NCBI GenBank assembly: GCA_013316495.1
Contig: WSMP01000003.1
Coordinates: forward strand, 8,632-32,876
Origin: Angelakisella sp.
GTDB lineage: Bacteria; Bacillota; Clostridia; Oscillospirales; Ruminococcaceae
DNA: 24,245 bases
Direction: 5' to 3'
Shown here: positions 1 through 7,634 of the stretch, one piece after another
Numbering within the stretch: the first letter of the stretch is position 1
How the letters are laid out: each line of letters opens with the position of its first letter
Translations under genes and position numbers: made by a program
Notes under the pieces: generated by a model
The model's input: the letters and a program-made list of their open reading frames with translations, nothing else
Told to the model about the DNA's origin: nothing
The model's database searches: none

Positions 1-1
1 G

Positions 2-520
2 GGGGGGGAGAACATGGCCTTCCTCACCCTGGAGGACATGACGGGGGCCATGGAGGTGCTGGTCTTCCCCAGAGTCTACGCTGTCCACGCCGCCCGCCTT
101 ATAGCAGGCAGCCCGGTGTTCCTTCGGGGGCGGGTATCCCTGCGGGAAGAGGAGGACGCAAAGCTGATTTTGGAGGACGCCATGACCCTTCCGGAGCGGG
201 CGGCGGGCCCCATGGAGGAGCGCCTGGCCTCTTCCGGCGGCTACGAGGGCCGTGGACGGGGCCAGCGGGGGGCTTCCACCCCGGCCCCCAGCAGCAAAGC
301 GGGGGTGTACCTCCGGGTGCCCTCCATGGACGATGCCATCACCGACCGGGCGCGGCTCCTGCTCCAGATTTTTGATGGAAGTTACCCGGTCTATTTCAAG
401 GCGGAGGACACCGGCAAGATGCTGCGGGCCCCCCGAAGCCTTTGGTGTGACCCCAACCAGGTTCTTTTGCGGGAGCTGGGGGTGACCTTGGGTAGCGAGA
501 ATGTAAAAAAACTGGACTAG
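2..520 (+). CDS. dnaE: DNA polymerase III subunit alpha, C-terminal part (5' truncated)
   Basis: This is the last ~172 codons of the replicative polymerase subunit; the reading frame is open from base 2, so the gene begins outside the window. The first ~65 residues are the OB-fold typical of DnaE (MAFLTLEDMTGAMEVLVFP, then a FLRGRVSLREEE strand and KLILEDA). A linker rich in Gly, Ser and Pro follows, then the C-terminal domain (VYLRVPSMDD, then an LLQIFDGSYPVYF segment) that in the family contacts the tau subunit or clamp. The polymerase and PHP domains are not in view. A dnaE-pfkA order is common in Clostridia, which supports the call. No convincing terminator follows; pfkA has its own promoter about 30 bases downstream. 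Confidence 0.9.
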   Translation, partial: GGENMAFLTLEDMTGAMEVLVFPRVYAVHAARLIAGSPVFLRGRVSLREEEDAKLILEDAMTLPERAAGPMEERLASSGGYEGRGRGQRGASTPAPSSKAGVYLRVPSMDDAITDRARLLLQIFDGSYPVYFKAEDTGKMLRAPRSLWCDPNQVLLRELGVTLGSENVKKLD

Positions 521-548
521 GGACCAATTTCTTTGTCAAAAACGTTCC

Positions 549-577
549 TTTACTTCCCAGGAATATGGGGGTAAAAT
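549..577 (+). promoter_or_regulatory. Sigma-A type promoter for pfkA
   Basis: TTTACT (549-554) and TAAAAT (572-577) are separated by exactly 17 bases and sit about 57 bases before the pfkA start, in the short AT-rich gap after dnaE. It is a reasonable vegetative promoter read from the sequence, not shown experimentally. Confidence 0.55.
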
Positions 578-633
578 TAAAAGCAAGAAACCGCATCCAT
601 CTTCCATCCATGCAAAAAACAGGAGGAATAGTT

Positions 634-1605
634 ATGAGTGAGTATAAAACCATCGGCGTCCTCACCAGCGGCGGCGACGCCCCTGGTATGAATGCCGCAG
701 TCCGCGCCGTGGTGCGGGCGGCGATTAACAAGGGCCACCGGATGATGGGCATCCGCCGGGGCTATGAGGGCCTTCTTAACGGCGAGATTGAAGAGATGAA
801 GCTGCGCAGCGTCAGCGAGATCATCCATCGGGGCGGTACCGTCCTCTACACCGCCCGTTGCGAGGAGTTCAAGACAGAGGAGGGCCTCCGGAAGGGGGTG
901 GAGATGTGCCACAAAATGGGCATTGACGGCCTGGTGGTCATCGGCGGCGACGGCTCCTTTAAGGGGGCCCGGAACCTCTCCAACGCCGGCATTCCCTGCA
1001 TTGGCATTCCCGGCACCATTGATAACGACATCGCATCCACCGAGTATACCATCGGTTTTGATACCGCTGTCAACACCGTTGTGGAAAGCGTAGACCGACT
1101 GCGGGATACCTCCCAATCCCACGAGCGATGCTCGGTGGTGGAGGTGATGGGCCGCCGGGCGGGGCACATCGCCATCTATGCCGGTATCTCCTGCGGCGCC
1201 ATCGCCACGCTAATTCCGGAGCGTCCCCACGACCTGGACCGGGACGTGGTCTCCCGGATGCGGGCCACCCTCAAGACTGGCAAGCACCACTTTATTGTCA
1301 TTGTGGCAGAAGGGGTGGGGAACACCCAGGAAATCTGCAACTACATCCAGGAGAAGACCGGTATAGAAACCCGTCTCACCGTCCTGGGCCATGTCCAGCG
1401 GGGCGGCACCCCCACCGCCAAGGAGCGGGTCCACGCCAGCGTCATGGGTGTGCGGGCGGTGGAGCTTTTGGAGCAGGGCAAGGGCAACCGGGTGGTAGGC
1501 ATCCAAAACAACCGCATTGTGGACTACGACATCAACGAGGCCCTGGACATGGTGAAGGACATCGACGAGTACCTCTATAAGGTGGCCTACGAGATTTCCA
1601 TCTAA
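634..1605 (+). CDS. pfkA: ATP-dependent 6-phosphofructokinase
   Basis: Converts fructose 6-phosphate plus ATP to fructose 1,6-bisphosphate, the committed step of glycolysis, in the cytoplasm. The 323-residue product matches the usual ~320 of bacterial PfkA. Visible motifs are the ATP-binding SGGDAPGMN (12-20), GGDGS (104-108), catalytic TIDND (128-132, base Asp130), VMGRRAGH and the substrate-binding GHVQRGG. Gly at the fourth position of GGDGS points to ATP rather than pyrophosphate as phosphoryl donor, since PPi enzymes usually carry Asp there (family knowledge). The start at 634 has AGGAGG at 621-626; an in-frame ATG at 565 lacks a site and overlaps the promoter. The gene stands alone, with its own promoter and hairpins after the stop. 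Confidence 0.97.
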   Translation: MSEYKTIGVLTSGGDAPGMNAAVRAVVRAAINKGHRMMGIRRGYEGLLNGEIEEMKLRSVSEIIHRGGTVLYTARCEEFKTEEGLRKGVEMCHKMGIDGLVVIGGDGSFKGARNLSNAGIPCIGIPGTIDNDIASTEYTIGFDTAVNTVVESVDRLRDTSQSHERCSVVEVMGRRAGHIAIYAGISCGAIATLIPERPHDLDRDVVSRMRATLKTGKHHFIVIVAEGVGNTQEICNYIQEKTGIETRLTVLGHVQRGGTPTAKERVHASVMGVRAVELLEQGKGNRVVGIQNNRIVDYDINEALDMVKDIDEYLYKVAYEISI

Positions 1606-1633
1606 GAGCCTGTTCAGCATCTTTTTGTAGCTT

Positions 1634-1659
1634 GTATGGCGGTTCTTATTCCGCCATGC
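1634..1659 (+). terminator. Stem-loop after pfkA
   Basis: ATGGCGG (1636-1642) pairs with CCGCCAT (1651-1657) across an 8-base loop, extended by one wobble and one G-C pair to 9 pairs. A short T run (TAATTTTTT) follows only about 10 bases later, so it is a weak intrinsic terminator or simply a hairpin. Confidence 0.4.
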
Positions 1660-1688
1660 TTTGCCTAATTTTTTGAAATCCAACGAAA

Positions 1689-1731
1689 CAATTCAAAGGC
1701 TCCCTCTATTTTGCAGGGGGCTTTTGAATTG
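1689..1731 (+). terminator. Long hairpin, probable pfkA terminator
   Basis: Bases 1689-1705 pair with 1715-1731 over 17 positions including two G-T wobbles, around a 9-base loop. The 3' arm contains CTTTTGAATT, giving a partly U-rich exit, but no clean T run follows. The stem is strong enough to separate pfkA from the methyltransferase unit downstream. Confidence 0.5.
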
Positions 1732-1792
1732 TAGGGGCGATATAGAAGTTTTTTCACTGCGCGTTTTGCAAAGGAAGGGCAGGAGGATGGCT

Positions 1793-2878
1793 ATGGATTA
1801 TATGACGGCAAAAGAAGCTGCCGGCCTTTGGGGAATATCGCAGCGCCAAGTAGCGATTCTCTGCGGAGAAGGCCGCATACCAAATGCCCAAATGATAAAC
1901 CATGTGTGGCATGTTCCAAAAGATGCGGTAAAACCGAATGCCGGAAGAAGCCCTAGGGATCTGAAAGAGCGGAAAGTGAAGCCCTTTTTAAAATGGGCAG
2001 GGGGCAAAGGGCAGCTTCTGGAGGAAATAAGAAAATGTTATCCTTCGGAACTTGGCGGCGCCATATATAAATATGCGGAACCATTTGTTGGCGGGGGCGC
2101 GGTTCTTTTTGATGTGCTAAGTAATTATGATGTTGATAAAATATATATTAGCGATTCCAATGCGGAGCTTATAAATGTTTATATTACCTTGCGCGATTCT
2201 GTAGACGGGCTTGTTTCGTTGTTAAAAGGGTATGAATTAGAGTATTTGCCCTTTGATAAGGAACAACGGAAAGCTGTTTATTATGAAAAACGCTCCCGTT
2301 TTAACAAGCTAAAAAAGTTGGGAATACATAATTTAGAATTAGCGGCGCTGTTTATATTTCTTAACCGAACCTGCTTCAATGGTTTGTACCGTGTGAATTC
2401 AAAGGGTGAATTTAATGTGCCAATTGGCGCTTATAGGTTCCCTGCTATTTGCGATGAGGATAATCTCCGAAGAGTATCCAAGGCGCTAAAAGGCGCAATC
2501 ATTCAGTGTGCGGATTATAAGGATTCCCAAAGTTTTATAGATGAGTGCACCTTTGCCTACTTTGACCCGCCCTATCGCCCGCTGTCTTTAACCGCAAGTT
2601 TTACCGCCTATACAGAGAGTCATTTTGATGATGCTTCTCAAGCGGAGCTGGCCCTGTTTATTAAAAAACTGGCGGCTGCCGGGGTTTATGTAGTGGCTAG
2701 CAATTCGGACCCGAAGAACACAAACGCCGAGGACGATTTTTTTGATAATTTATATGCCGGAATGGAAATAAGCCGGATTTATGCTTCACGCATGATAAAT
2801 AGCAATGCAGGGGCCCGTGGCAAAATAAGCGAATTGCTTATTTGCAGTGGAGGGACAAGGGGCGAAGAGAAATTTTGA
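1793..2878 (+). CDS. Dam/DpnM-like adenine-N6 DNA methyltransferase with N-terminal helix-turn-helix
   Basis: Transfers a methyl group from S-adenosylmethionine to adenine N6 in a short DNA site. The catalytic part, from residue ~62, is D12 class (Dam/DpnM): FLKWAGGKGQLL (motif X), EPFVGGGAVLF (motif I, 96-106) and DPPY (258-261). GATC is the likeliest target for this family but the site cannot be read from sequence. Residues 5-46 (TAKEAAGLWGISQRQVAILC and on to WHVPKDAV) form a separate MerR/excisionase-like helix-turn-helix. The start at 1793 has AGGAGG at 1781-1786, six bases away; 1787 is too close to it. The gene is visibly AT-rich, with many ATA, TTA and AGA codons, unlike its GC-rich neighbours, so it is probably acquired. 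No intact endonuclease follows. Confidence 0.9.
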   Translation: MDYMTAKEAAGLWGISQRQVAILCGEGRIPNAQMINHVWHVPKDAVKPNAGRSPRDLKERKVKPFLKWAGGKGQLLEEIRKCYPSELGGAIYKYAEPFVGGGAVLFDVLSNYDVDKIYISDSNAELINVYITLRDSVDGLVSLLKGYELEYLPFDKEQRKAVYYEKRSRFNKLKKLGIHNLELAALFIFLNRTCFNGLYRVNSKGEFNVPIGAYRFPAICDEDNLRRVSKALKGAIIQCADYKDSQSFIDECTFAYFDPPYRPLSLTASFTAYTESHFDDASQAELALFIKKLAAAGVYVVASNSDPKNTNAEDDFFDNLYAGMEISRIYASRMINSNAGARGKISELLICSGGTRGEEKF

Positions 2879-2909
2879 TGATTTGATCAGAAAATTCATA
2901 AAGATATAG
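2847..2909 (+). pseudogene. Possible 5' remnant of a DpnII-like restriction endonuclease gene
   Basis: Overlapping the methyltransferase stop in another frame, GGAGGG (2849-2854) is followed after seven bases by codons for AKRNFDDLIRKFIKI and then TAG at 2907. From memory, several type II endonucleases encoded just after Dam-like methyltransferases begin with a start like M-K-R-N-F-D-D and a short helix. Here the expected start codon would be GCG (2862) and the frame ends after 15 codons. The resemblance rests on about ten residues and recall, so it may be chance. Confidence 0.3.
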
Positions 2910-2912
2910 AGT

Positions 2913-2940
2913 AGGAGCCGCTTTTTTAAAAGCGGCTCCT
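2913..2940. terminator. Perfect inverted repeat between convergent genes
   Basis: AGGAGCCGCTTTT (2913-2925) and its exact complement (2928-2940) are separated by two T residues, giving 13 perfect pairs. It lies between the methyltransferase and the minus-strand exporter operon, where a two-way terminator is expected. Neither side has a proper T run right after the stem, so its efficiency is uncertain. Confidence 0.45.
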
Positions 2941-2991
2941 AAAAATTTAAAAACAGATAATTTATATTTGGAAAATGAAAGGAGCGTGTAA

Positions 2992-4836
2992 TTAAGGCGT
3001 TTCTGCCTCCCCCTTAAACTGGCTCTGATACAGTTGGGCATAAAAGCCCCCCTGGGCCATCAGCTCCCGGTGACTGCCTGTTTCGATAATATCCCCATCC
3101 CGCATCACCAGGATTTTGCTGGCATCCCGGATGGTGGAAAGCCGGTGGGCGATGACAAAGCTGGTGCGCCCCTTCATCAGGGTGTTCATAGCCTTCTGGA
3201 TAAGGACCTCGGTGCGGGTGTCCACGCTGCTGGTAGCTTCATCCAGAATGAGAATATCCGGGTCCGAAAGAATGGCCCTGGCGATGGTGAGAAGCTGCCG
3301 TTGGCCCTGGCTGATGTTGGCGGCGTCCTCCCCCAGCTGGGTGTCGTACCCCTGGGGCAGGGCCCGGATAAATTTATCCGCGCGGGCGGACCGGGCGGCT
3401 TCCTCCACCTCGGCGTCAGTGGCGTCCAAACGTCCATAGCGGATGTTCTCCCGGATGGTGCCGGAAAAAAGCCAGGTGTCCTGGAGCACCATGCCGATGC
3501 GGGAGCGCAGGGCTGTCCGGGACATCCCCGCAATATCCTCCCCATCCAGAAGGATGCGGCCGCCGCTGACCTCGTAGAACCGGAGAATGAGGTTGACCAG
3601 GGTGGTTTTACCCGCTCCGGTGGGACCGACAATGGCCACCGTCTCCCCAGGGCGGATGGAAAGGCTCAGGTTTTTGATGAGGATTCGGTCCGGGGTGTAG
3701 CCGAAGCTGACCTTCTGGAACTCCACGCTGCCGCTGCCCCGCCGGGCGGCCTGGGGAATCTCCCCCTGGGGCAGCGGGTCGGGGGTCTCCTCTGTCTCGT
3801 CCAGGAAGTCAAAGACCCGCTCCGCCGCGGCGATGGTGGACTGGAGCATATTGGCCAGGTTAGCCAGCTGAACAATGGGGTTATTGAAGTGGCGGATATA
3901 CTGGATGAAGGACTGGATGGAGCCCACCAGGAATTTCCCCTGGATGACCCACACCGCCCCCAGCACGGTGACGATGATATACCCCAGATTGCCCACAAAG
4001 CTGCTGATGGGCATGATGATGCCGGAGATGAAATTGGCCTTCCAGCTGTAGCGGTACAGCTCTTCATTGAGGCGGTCAAAGGCCGCCACCGTGTTTTCCT
4101 CCTGGGAGAAGACCTTTACCACGTTGTGGCCGGTGTACATCTCCTCCACATAGCCGTTGAGGGAGCCCAGGGTGTCCGCCTGGCCCTTAAAGAGCTTTTG
4201 GGAGAGGCGCACCACGTTCATGGAGGCCAGCAGGGTGAGGGGGAGGGTGAGGAGGGCCACCCCGGTGAGAACCGGGCTGATAAGCAGCATCATTACCAGG
4301 ATGGTGATAAGGGTAAATACCGAGTTGACAATTTGGTTGATGCCCTGCTGGAGGGTGGTGGCCACCGTGTCCACGTCGTTGGTGACCCGGCTGAGAACAT
4401 CCCCGATGGAGCCCCGATCAAAGTAACCCAGGGGCAGGCGGCGGATCTTCTGGTCCACCGTCTTGCGCAGGCTATAGATGGTTTTTTGCGCCACACCGGA
4501 AACTAAGAAATTTTGCAGATAGCTAAAAAGGGCGGAGATGATGTAAAGCGCCGCCATCAGGGCCAGTATCCGCAGCACCGCGGCAAAGTCAATGCCGCCG
4601 CCCTGGGCCATCCGGTTAAAGCCCAGCTGGATCTCGTTGGTGGCAAAGCCCAGCACCATGGGACCCAAGCTGTTGAAAACCGTGCTGAAAATGGCGAAGA
4701 CCACCACAAGGGAAAGGCCCAGGTGATAGGGCTTCATAAAGGCCAGCAGCCGCCGGAGGGTGGCTTTGGTGTTTTTGGGACGGTCAAAACTCTTGGGCTG
4801 CCGGCCTCCAGGCCCGCCGTGCATGGGTCCGCTCAT
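2992..4836 (-). CDS. Heterodimeric ABC exporter, catalytic-site subunit
   Basis: A membrane half-transporter of 614 residues: an exporter transmembrane domain (~25-340, six helices) followed by a nucleotide-binding domain. Walker A is GPTGAGKTT (404-412), Walker B ends LDEATSS with the catalytic Glu533, and the switch His564 lies in IAHRLST. Its signature is ISQGQ (508-512) instead of LSGGQ. In exporters of the TM287/288 and BmrCD type, the partner with intact Walker B and His donates a degenerate signature to the non-hydrolysing site, which is what is seen here. The Gly/Pro/His-rich N terminus is extra. Its ATG overlaps the stop of the upstream exporter gene by four bases (ATGA), so translation is coupled. 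The substrate is unknown; a MarR gene heads the operon, so a drug or toxic compound is likely (inference). Confidence 0.93.
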   Translation of the reverse strand: MSGPMHGGPGGRQPKSFDRPKNTKATLRRLLAFMKPYHLGLSLVVVFAIFSTVFNSLGPMVLGFATNEIQLGFNRMAQGGGIDFAAVLRILALMAALYIISALFSYLQNFLVSGVAQKTIYSLRKTVDQKIRRLPLGYFDRGSIGDVLSRVTNDVDTVATTLQQGINQIVNSVFTLITILVMMLLISPVLTGVALLTLPLTLLASMNVVRLSQKLFKGQADTLGSLNGYVEEMYTGHNVVKVFSQEENTVAAFDRLNEELYRYSWKANFISGIIMPISSFVGNLGYIIVTVLGAVWVIQGKFLVGSIQSFIQYIRHFNNPIVQLANLANMLQSTIAAAERVFDFLDETEETPDPLPQGEIPQAARRGSGSVEFQKVSFGYTPDRILIKNLSLSIRPGETVAIVGPTGAGKTTLVNLILRFYEVSGGRILLDGEDIAGMSRTALRSRIGMVLQDTWLFSGTIRENIRYGRLDATDAEVEEAARSARADKFIRALPQGYDTQLGEDAANISQGQRQLLTIARAILSDPDILILDEATSSVDTRTEVLIQKAMNTLMKGRTSFVIAHRLSTIRDASKILVMRDGDIIETGSHRELMAQGGFYAQLYQSQFKGEAETP

Positions 4837-6575
4837 GCCTCCACCTCCTCTGCCGACATTTGGGAATAGACGATCTCTTGGTAAACCGGGCAGCTTTGCA
4901 GCAGCTCCCGGTGGGTGCCCATTCCCACACAGCCGCCGCCGTCCAGTACCAGAATGCGGTCGGCGTCCATGACGGTGCTCACCTTTTGGGCAACGATGAG
5001 AACGGTGGCATCCCCGGTGGTTTCCTTCAGGGCGGCCCGGAGGGCGGCATCGGTTTTGGCGTCCAGAGCCGAGAAGCTGTCGTCAAAGATATAGACCTCC
5101 GGCCTGCGCACCAGGGCGCGGGCGATGGAAAGCCGCTGCTTCTGCCCGCCGGAAAAGTTCTGGCCCAGCTGGGCCACCGGGGCGTCCAGGCCGCCGGGCT
5201 TTTCCCGGATGAATTCCAGGGCCTGGGCGGTTTTGGCCGCCGCCAGGATTTCTTCCTCGGTGGCGTCCGGCTTGCCGTAGGCGATGTTTTCCCGGATGGT
5301 GCCCCGGAAAAGCAGCGCCTTTTGGGGGACAAAACCGATGCGCTCCCGCAGCTGCCGCTGGCTCATTTGGCGGACGTCCACCCCGTCCACCAGCACCTGG
5401 CCCCCGGTGGCGTCAAAGAACCGGGGAATCAGGTTCACCAGCGTGGATTTTCCGCTGCCGGTGGAGCCAATGACAGCGGTTACTTCTCCGGGGCGGGCGG
5501 TGAAGGAGATCCCCTCCAGCACCGGCTTTTCCGCCCCTTGGTAGGTGAGGGAAACGTCCCGGAACTCCACCGTCCCCCGCAGGCCGGTGGGGCGCGCGGG
5601 ATTCTCCGGGTCGGCGATGGATTCGGGAAGCTCCAGCACCTGGGTGAGCCGCCGCGCGGAGGCTACCGCGCGGGGGGCCATGACGAAGATCATGGTGAAC
5701 ATCATGAGGGACATCATGATTTGCATGACATACTGAATGACCGCCATCATATCCCCCACCAAAAGGTTCCCAGCGTCAATCTGTACCGCGCCGGACCAAA
5801 CGAGGGCGATTTGTGTGAAGCTCATAATAAGAGTGAGGGCCGGCATCATAAAGGCCATGGTGCGGTGCATCTTGATGGTGACGGCAGTGAGGCTGCGGTT
5901 GGCTTCGTCAAAGCGCTTTTCCTCGTAGCCTTCGGTGCCGAAGGCCCGCTCCACCCGCAGGCCGGTGAGTTTTTCCCGCAGGATTAAATTAACCCGGTCC
6001 ACCGAACGCTGGATGGTGCTGGAAAGGGGCAGGGCGATGGAGGATACCACCGCCACGGTGATGACCAGGGCGGGCACCGAAAGGAGCACCACCTGGGAAA
6101 GGGCGGCGCTGGAGCGAAGGGCCATGGTGACGCCGCCCAGAATCATCAGGGGGGCCCGGATGAGGATGCGGAAGGCCATCATCACAAACAGTTGAATTTG
6201 GCTGACATCGTTGGTGGTGCGGGTGATGAGGGTGGCGGTACCAAAGGATTCAAACTCGGTGAGGGAGAGGGCCGCCGCCTTGCGGAAGACCAGTCCCCGC
6301 AGGTCCCGGCCAAAGCCCATGGATACCTGGGCCCCCAGGATGCCGCTGCCCACGGCACAGAGCACCCCCAGCAGGGCGCAAAGGAGCATCTCCCCGCCGG
6401 TGAGGAGAATCAGGGAAAAGTCCTGGGCGGCAATGCCCTGATTGATAATGCGGGCCATCAGGGAGGGGAGGGCCAGGTCGGTATAGACCCCAGCCAGGGT
6501 GATGGCAACCAGCAGAAGAATCCGCAGCCAGTAGGGCCGCAGTTTTCCAAGAAGTTTCAGCATGTTGGAGCACAT
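4833..6575 (-). CDS. Heterodimeric ABC exporter, degenerate-site subunit
   Basis: The 580-residue partner of the following gene, again a six-helix exporter domain plus nucleotide-binding domain. Walker A is GSTGSGKST (370-378) and the signature is a canonical FSGGQKQR. The Walker B sequence reads IFDDSF, with Asp499 where the catalytic Glu should be, and Gln530 (VAQKVST) replaces the switch His. These two changes mark the subunit whose own ATP site binds but hardly hydrolyses in asymmetric exporters (family knowledge). The start overlaps the end of the MarR gene: ATG at 6575 sits directly against AAGG, while an in-frame ATG at 6563 has GGAAGG 12 bases upstream; the choice is open. Cotranscribed with the MarR gene and the other half. 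Confidence 0.93.
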   Translation of the reverse strand: MCSNMLKLLGKLRPYWLRILLLVAITLAGVYTDLALPSLMARIINQGIAAQDFSLILLTGGEMLLCALLGVLCAVGSGILGAQVSMGFGRDLRGLVFRKAAALSLTEFESFGTATLITRTTNDVSQIQLFVMMAFRILIRAPLMILGGVTMALRSSAALSQVVLLSVPALVITVAVVSSIALPLSSTIQRSVDRVNLILREKLTGLRVERAFGTEGYEEKRFDEANRSLTAVTIKMHRTMAFMMPALTLIMSFTQIALVWSGAVQIDAGNLLVGDMMAVIQYVMQIMMSLMMFTMIFVMAPRAVASARRLTQVLELPESIADPENPARPTGLRGTVEFRDVSLTYQGAEKPVLEGISFTARPGEVTAVIGSTGSGKSTLVNLIPRFFDATGGQVLVDGVDVRQMSQRQLRERIGFVPQKALLFRGTIRENIAYGKPDATEEEILAAAKTAQALEFIREKPGGLDAPVAQLGQNFSGGQKQRLSIARALVRRPEVYIFDDSFSALDAKTDAALRAALKETTGDATVLIVAQKVSTVMDADRILVLDGGGCVGMGTHRELLQSCPVYQEIVYSQMSAEEVEA

Positions 6576-7009
6576 CCTTCCATAGGAAAATTGGGGGGTT
6601 CAGGGGGGATTGGGTCGGCAATCTTTTCCAGCAGCTCTAAAAAGAGCAGCCCCTCTTCCGGGGTGAGGCGGGCAAAAAGGCTGCGGTAAAAGGCCACCAG
6701 CCGCTCCCAGTTCTTCTTCAAAAGGTCCTTTCCCTCCGGGGTGATGGCGAGGAAAACCTGCCTGCGGTCCTCCTTGGAGTGGATGCGCCGCAGCAGTCCC
6801 TGGTCCTCCAGCCGCTGGAGCATGGGGGTGATGGTGGAGGGGCGCACCCGCAGCACCTGGCTCAGCTGGGTGGGGGTGACCGAAAGCTCCTGGTGGCGCT
6901 CCAGGTAGATCAGGGCGTGGATTTGGGGCTGAGGCCAGGCGCCTCCCCTCGTAAGGGTGTGGAGATACCGGGCGTTGGCGTGGAAGAGCCGCATATCCAG
7001 GCTATCCAT
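6557..7009 (-). CDS. MarR family transcriptional regulator
   Basis: A 150-residue winged-helix regulator. The DNA-binding part is clear: LSVTPTQLSQVLRVRPSTIT (helix-turn-helix), then MLQRLEDQGLLRRIHS and the wing KEDRRQVFLAIT, flanked by helices for dimerisation. The start at 7009 has GGAGG seven bases upstream; the longer open frame to 7093 would run through the promoter and operator. It is the first gene of the exporter operon and overlaps the next gene. A palindromic site at 7036-7058 lies just downstream of the -10 box, so it probably represses its own operon and is released by a ligand, as MarR proteins usually do. Ligand unknown. Confidence 0.9.
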   Translation of the reverse strand: MDSLDMRLFHANARYLHTLTRGGAWPQPQIHALIYLERHQELSVTPTQLSQVLRVRPSTITPMLQRLEDQGLLRRIHSKEDRRQVFLAITPEGKDLLKKNWERLVAFYRSLFARLTPEEGLLFLELLEKIADPIPPEPPNFPMEGCAPTC

Positions 7010-7035
7010 AAGGAATCCTCCCCTTCCTTTTATTA

Positions 7036-7058
7036 TTTCGACAATCGAAATATTCGAT
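7036..7058 (-). promoter_or_regulatory. Probable MarR operator with overlapping palindromes
   Basis: TTTCGA-CAA-TCGAAA (7036-7050) and ATCGAA-ATA-TTCGAT (7044-7058) are both perfect dyads and share the middle half-site, giving three alternating TCGAA-type half-sites. The block lies between the -10 box and the ribosome site of the MarR gene, where a bound repressor would block transcription. Confidence 0.65.
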
Positions 7059-7064
7059 AGACTG

Positions 7065-7093
7065 ATTATATAGAAATGTCCCCAAAGAAACAA
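7065..7093 (-). promoter_or_regulatory. Promoter of the MarR-exporter operon
   Basis: On the minus strand, TTGTTT (7093-7088) and a perfect TATAAT (7070-7065) are 17 bases apart. The transcript would begin about base 7057, inside the operator. Confidence 0.75.
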
Positions 7094-7181
7094 TAGATAA
7101 TTTGTGAACTTTTCCTGTATCTTTTTTCACCCTCCCGCATAGAGATGGATGGAAAGGGAAAAAGGAGGGGATGGAAGAGAG

Positions 7182-7622
7182 ATGGCATTTTCCGACCTGG
7201 AGCTTCTTGCAAGGCTCATCCAGTGCGAAGCCGGCGGGGAGGGGGACACCGGCATGGCGGCGGTGGCCAGTGTGGTGATGAACCGGGTCCGTGCCAGCGC
7301 CGGGGAATATGCCCGCGTGGGCCAGGGGAGCATCCGGAAGATCATCCTCCAGCCCGGTCAGTTCACCTGCGCCATGGAGACGGTGCGGGGACAGCCCAAC
7401 CAGCAGAACATCTATAATATGCGCCCGGAGGACGTTCAGTACCAGATTGCCCAGTGGGCCATGGCAGGGGGGCGGGTTATCAATTTGGGGCAGGCCCTGT
7501 GGTTCTTCAACCCCTATAGCCCTACCTGCCGCCCCAACTTCCCCAGCGAGGTGGGGGTCTATGTCACCCGCATCCGCAACCACTGCTTTTATAACCCCAC
7601 CGCGGCCTATTACGATACATAA
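7182..7622 (+). CDS. cwlJ: CwlJ/SleB-type spore cortex-lytic hydrolase
   Basis: A Hydrolase_2 (SleB/CwlJ) family enzyme that degrades spore cortex peptidoglycan at germination. The 146-residue product shows the family core LARLIQCEAGGEG, with Glu16 the likely catalytic acid, then GMAAVASVVMNRV, PGQFTCA, a GQALWFFNP segment and a C-terminal RIRNHCFY. Like CwlJ and unlike SleB it has no signal peptide and no peptidoglycan-binding domain, in keeping with placement in the coat from the mother cell. The start at 7182 has AGGAGGGG about 11 bases upstream; an in-frame ATG at 7149 would precede that site. It is 12 bases from a GerQ-like gene, and CwlJ needs GerQ in Bacillus, so the pair supports itself. 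Confidence 0.82.
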   Translation: MAFSDLELLARLIQCEAGGEGDTGMAAVASVVMNRVRASAGEYARVGQGSIRKIILQPGQFTCAMETVRGQPNQQNIYNMRPEDVQYQIAQWAMAGGRVINLGQALWFFNPYSPTCRPNFPSEVGVYVTRIRNHCFYNPTAAYYDT

Positions 7623-7634
7623 GGAGGAGCTATC

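Noticed and set aside
1606..1627. Possible insertion-sequence end (GAGCCTGTTCAGCATCTTTT) after pfkA
   Set aside because: It recalls some IS termini, but there is no matching inverted copy at the other side of the island and no transposase.
3034..4506. Plus-strand open frame of 490 codons opposite the exporter gene
   Set aside because: The opposite strand carries clear ABC exporter motifs throughout; this frame has none and reads as a shadow.
7117..7145. SigE-like promoter before cwlJ (GTATCTT, 14 bases, CATAGAGA)
   Set aside because: Only about five of seven and five of eight positions match the consensus, too weak to annotate although the spacing fits.
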